Assembly (NCBI RefSeq): GCF_950023065.1
Contig: NC_088679.1
Location: forward strand, 78,058,001 to 78,122,000
Origin: Planococcus citri
Taxonomy: Eukaryota; Arthropoda; Insecta; Hemiptera; Pseudococcidae
DNA length: 64,000 nucleotides
Reading direction: 5' to 3'
Position numbers and translations under genes: made by a program. Positions within the stretch are counted from its first letter, which is position 1; each line of letters begins with the position of its first letter. This document shows, piece by piece, positions 60,981-64,000 of this stretch. The notes under the pieces were generated by a model. That model made no database searches. It saw only the letters and a program-made list of their open reading frames with translations, and was not told the origin of the DNA.

Positions 60981-61815
60981 TAGATCGTTGAAATTATAAT
61001 TCAAATTGGTAGTTAGGTACATATTATATCTGACTTTTCAAAACTTGAAAAAAAATCAATCAGTTGCTCCAATTAGTTATTTAAAGCTTTGAAGAGTATA
61101 ATTTTCATCAGACTTGAAAACATGTGACGTTGCCTGTAGACGTTTAGATTCTCGTGATGTACTTAGTAAAAAGACTTCAATTTATTTATCTGACATCTGA
61201 CTGCACTTCAAGTCTATACCAGTATCGTGAGCCATTCATCACTTTTCCCGAAGGAGATCAGTGGTTCTCAAAGTAATGCCCATTTTTTAAAATACCTATA
61301 TTATAACATTTTAAAACGTAGAAAAAGTTGACGAATTTGATTAAAGTTCAGGTTGATGGTGTAGTTAACATCTTTCAAAAAATTAAGTAGGTAATATTCG
61401 TATTGCGAGGTCAAAAAAAAATACGGTCAAAATTGGTAATTTTTGGAGGAAAAAATTTTGGAAAAATTAATTTTTTGAATTTCTCAAGATCTTATTTCAT
61501 CTTACTACTCGTATTTTCTATGACCTTTGACGATAAAGAAGAAAAAATCGTAACAAATGACGTCACTTTGAGATCAAGTCAGAAAATCTATTCCGATTTA
61601 GAATGTATTTTGGGATCAAATGTGTAAAAAAAAATATAAACCTGGTCCTCCAATTTCCACCTCATAACTAGCATATAAAAGGCAACTCATCAGACACGTG
61701 CCCCCATAAACTAACCAATATAATCATCAAGAAACTTTGGCAAAACAATACTACCTAATAAAATGAAGAATCGAAAAAAAATAGTAAAAAAAATTCAATT
61801 TAAATAACTACTTAC
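60981..61815. other. No feature seen
   Basis: A/T-rich. The 74-codon frame at 61403-61627 has no family resemblance. If the candidate exon at 61816 is real, this is its downstream intron. Confidence 0.4.
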
Positions 61816-61982
61816 TGATTTCTTAACGATAGAGCGGTGGTAGTAGCGGCAGTGGCGGCTGCAAAAATAGTAGAAGTTGGTCGATGTCTATCTTTCTGCA
61901 CTATGCCCATCAACTTGAACCATGCATTGTTCTTATCATGCATGCCCCCCATGCTGCTGGCCCCAGCTCCGCTATGCCACAT
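61816..61982 (-). CDS. Candidate first coding exon, unknown protein (partial)
   Basis: On the - strand an acceptor-like ttttgtag precedes position 61992. An ATG at 61982 opens MWHSGAGASSMGGMHDKNNA, continuing WFKLMGIVQKDRHRPTSTIF and an Ala/Thr-rich stretch to ..LSLRNQ. A consensus donor GTAAGTAG follows at 61815-61808, leaving phase 2. GC content is clearly above the surroundings, and the plus-strand frames over it look like shadows. I do not recognise the family, and no following exon was found to the left. It may equally start upstream with MQFCRQDK if the acceptor is not used. Confidence 0.42.
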
Positions 61983-61992
61983 CTTGTCTTGT

Positions 61993-62378
61993 CTACAAAA
62001 TTGCAATCATCAAGTAAGTATTACCAATTAAATACCATACCAAAATTTAGTCAAATTTATTGCAATCTTAAGAATGAGGGGGGGGAGGGGGTTGATTTGA
62101 AAAATATGCAAGTCTCGTTTTATGGATCCTCGTGTTCTTTATTTGAAAAAAAATGGCCAATTTTGTAGCATGAAATTAGGTATGAATATAGGCAGGTAGG
62201 AAAATAGTGAAGAATTACGTCTTTTGCAACCAGTTTTCAATATCACAGCAATAAACGATTAAATTATGAGCCACCGGGTACCCAAAAGAGCAACTAGGAA
62301 AATAGGCATTGTAAATAATGTAATAATCAATCTATTTATTTCACGAATATGAAAAATCTACTCGACTTGCATTTTCAA

Positions 62379-62410
<32 letters not shown>

Positions 62411-64000
62411 GAACTTGAAAAACTATATAGACGGAGCCAGCAACTAAACAAGGCACCGGTTTCAGAGCGGTTTGCAACTAGGTAGGTACCTATCTAAATA
62501 CGAAGCCTACTTAATGATGAAAAAAAATTCAATTCAGACTTACTTCAAGTGTGGCTCGTCATATCATAACAACTTGGCAAATTATGCGGCTGAGATAGCA
62601 CATACTCGTACGATTGTCAGAAACAATCACAATCGTGTACATTCATCTTGTACATGTACGTGTACGATGAAATTGTAACAAATACGGTTAGGCTGTGTGA
62701 TTGAAATTGTGCCATCACTACGACTACCGCTATCGCCACCTTTGCCACTGCTGTTGCTACAAAGTTTTCCAGATTCCATTGATAACGCGTGCATTAAGAA
62801 TTTATCGATCGTAAAACTTGCGGCAAAATTTTCTCCTCGAGACAGCAAAGTAAAATTGAGTATAGGACAAACGTTTGTAAACTACCCTGCGAAACGAATG
62901 CTGCGCTACGGACATTTTCAGTTTTCACTACACGCATTGCCTAACTTCACTCGTAATAACCCCGTTAATGACGCTGACGCTACCCGCGTTATTTGGCTTT
63001 GTATCTACAGGTAGCGAATTCTTCTTCTCTCCGGTTGTGTGCGTTTTTTTTTCTGTTTGACTCATTCTTTGTGTTCTTTTTCCTGTTCGATTGCTGTATA
63101 AATTTCAAACGTACCTACGTATCGCATTGTATAAATCAGCATACGTCAATGTAATCTACTTGTTGGTTTGGGTCTTTGTGAAATTCATCTAGAATTTCTT
63201 TCTAATCTTATCTACATTTTCGTAGCTTCTAGAAAATCTATCGAGATTTATTTTCGAACATTTTCTACCCTTATTCTAATTAGAATATAGGGAAAGCTAA
63301 AGCACTGTCTAACCAAAATTCATCTAATCAAAGGTACTATAAAATGACTCGAAGAGAGGAGGATACGAGTAAATTAAGCAAAAATAAACGACTACACATC
63401 TCGATGACACGATTACCTGAATTTAAAAAGCCATGAACAACCGCCAGCAGCTGAGAGCTGGTAAATGCGATTTTCCCTTCAGATTGCAGTCATCTTTTAG
63501 GTTAGGAGAAAAAAAATAAAAAATTCGAAACTGGCCGAACGAAGCTGAAATTCGAAGAGTACTAAATGGGACAAGATTTTCTAGCGTTTTCATACTACAC
63601 GTGACAACGATACGATGGGTTGAGAGGCTTCGTATTATAAGCCGTTTTTTCGCAGTACCTTCCTACCTCTATCGTACCTACTTGCCTACCTGCCTATCTA
63701 CACGTATACGTTAGCTTTAGCCAACGTTAATAAAAAAAAAAAAATAGGTACGAATTTATGGTGGACCTTCGGTTTCACCATCTTTATATCGTGGGTAAGG
63801 TAGTAGGTACTCTTTTAGACGACGATAAGTGGGCGAAGACGAAAGGAAGGGTGAAAGTTATAATTTACCAATTCATATAGTTCATTTGCAGCGAATTGTT
63901 TTTTGCGCATTTTTATTTTATTCGTACTACAAAAAAGAGATGAGATTTTCATTTTATGAAAATTTTTACGTTCCAAAGTACGCGTGATTTTTCATCGAGT
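61993..64000. other. Possible 5' region of a - strand gene; otherwise no feature
   Basis: 62640-62850 contains a less A/T-rich - strand frame with SGKGGDSGSRSDGTISITQ, but no clear splice sites, so it is not called. A30 lies at 62380-62409. 63000-64000 is apparently unique, with CG-containing stretches and taggtacctacc motifs. Confidence 0.35.
62380..62409 (+). repeat. A30 run
   Basis: Thirty consecutive A. No retrotransposon sequence was recognised before it and no duplication around it, so it is not called as a poly-A tail. Confidence 0.9.

Noticed and set aside
62627..62848. 73-codon - strand frame with a Gly/Ser-rich stretch
   Set aside because: Locally richer in GC, but no acceptor or donor fits and the rest of the frame is not protein-like; kept only as a note.

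Overview
The window is nuclear DNA from an animal, very probably an insect. It is AT-rich, has introns and is packed with nested transposons, satellites and foldback repeats. The abundant taggtaggtacctacc-type motifs suggest a sap-feeding hemipteran such as a scale insect, mealybug or aphid. That placement is an impression, not a proof. No bacterial gene, operon, CRISPR array or rRNA gene was seen.

Only one intact-looking host gene can be built. It is a five-exon gene on the + strand (27901-30198) encoding a predicted secreted, cysteine-bearing, multiply N-glycosylatable protein of 446 residues. Every intron is in phase 0 and one exon is only 21 nt long. Two single candidate first coding exons lie on the - strand (22396-22502 and 61816-61982). 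They probably belong to genes with large introns extending to the left of each exon.

Most of the rest is mobile DNA. Two non-LTR retrotransposon copies are decayed: 4300-6794 (Jockey/CR1-like, 10-bp target duplication) and about 30331-35251 (I/R1-like, with endonuclease, RT, RNase H and a C-terminal Cys/His region). A third fragment lies on the - strand at 24680-25658. These copies were themselves hit by non-autonomous DNA transposons whose duplications can be read: an 804-bp TA-type foldback MITE in the first RT gene; a 219-bp TA MITE, a pogo/Tigger-like MITE and a hAT MITE nested inside that one in the second LINE; and two nested hAT MITEs at 16380-17110. Further inverted-repeat elements are at 7028-7953, 13441-14702, 23989-24567, 26258-27436 and 46614-47533. 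Two copies of a roughly 1.5-kb near-complete palindrome are at 11232-12778 and 17191-18732.

The most unusual object is at 38887-41513. It is a 2.6-kb element with about 740-bp terminal inverted repeats, inserted in a ggtaatttt/ggtaaatt satellite with an apparent 3-bp (TGG) target duplication. Its middle carries a frameshifted gene for a CXC (tesmin/TSO1-like) zinc-binding protein with a strongly acidic tail. No transposase is recognisable in it.

The right part (41514-61000) is mainly satellites and tandem repeats: the ggtaatttt array, 165-bp units at 48780-49610, a roughly 165-bp period at 52408-52805, degenerate T/A-rich arrays at 52860-54960, and a TTCGCGAACGAATC palindromic satellite at 58790-60200. 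Apparently unique, gene-poor DNA lies at 1-3900, 8700-11200, 18750-23500, 35250-38330, 43720-46560, 49620-52400, 55400-58780 and 61000-64000.
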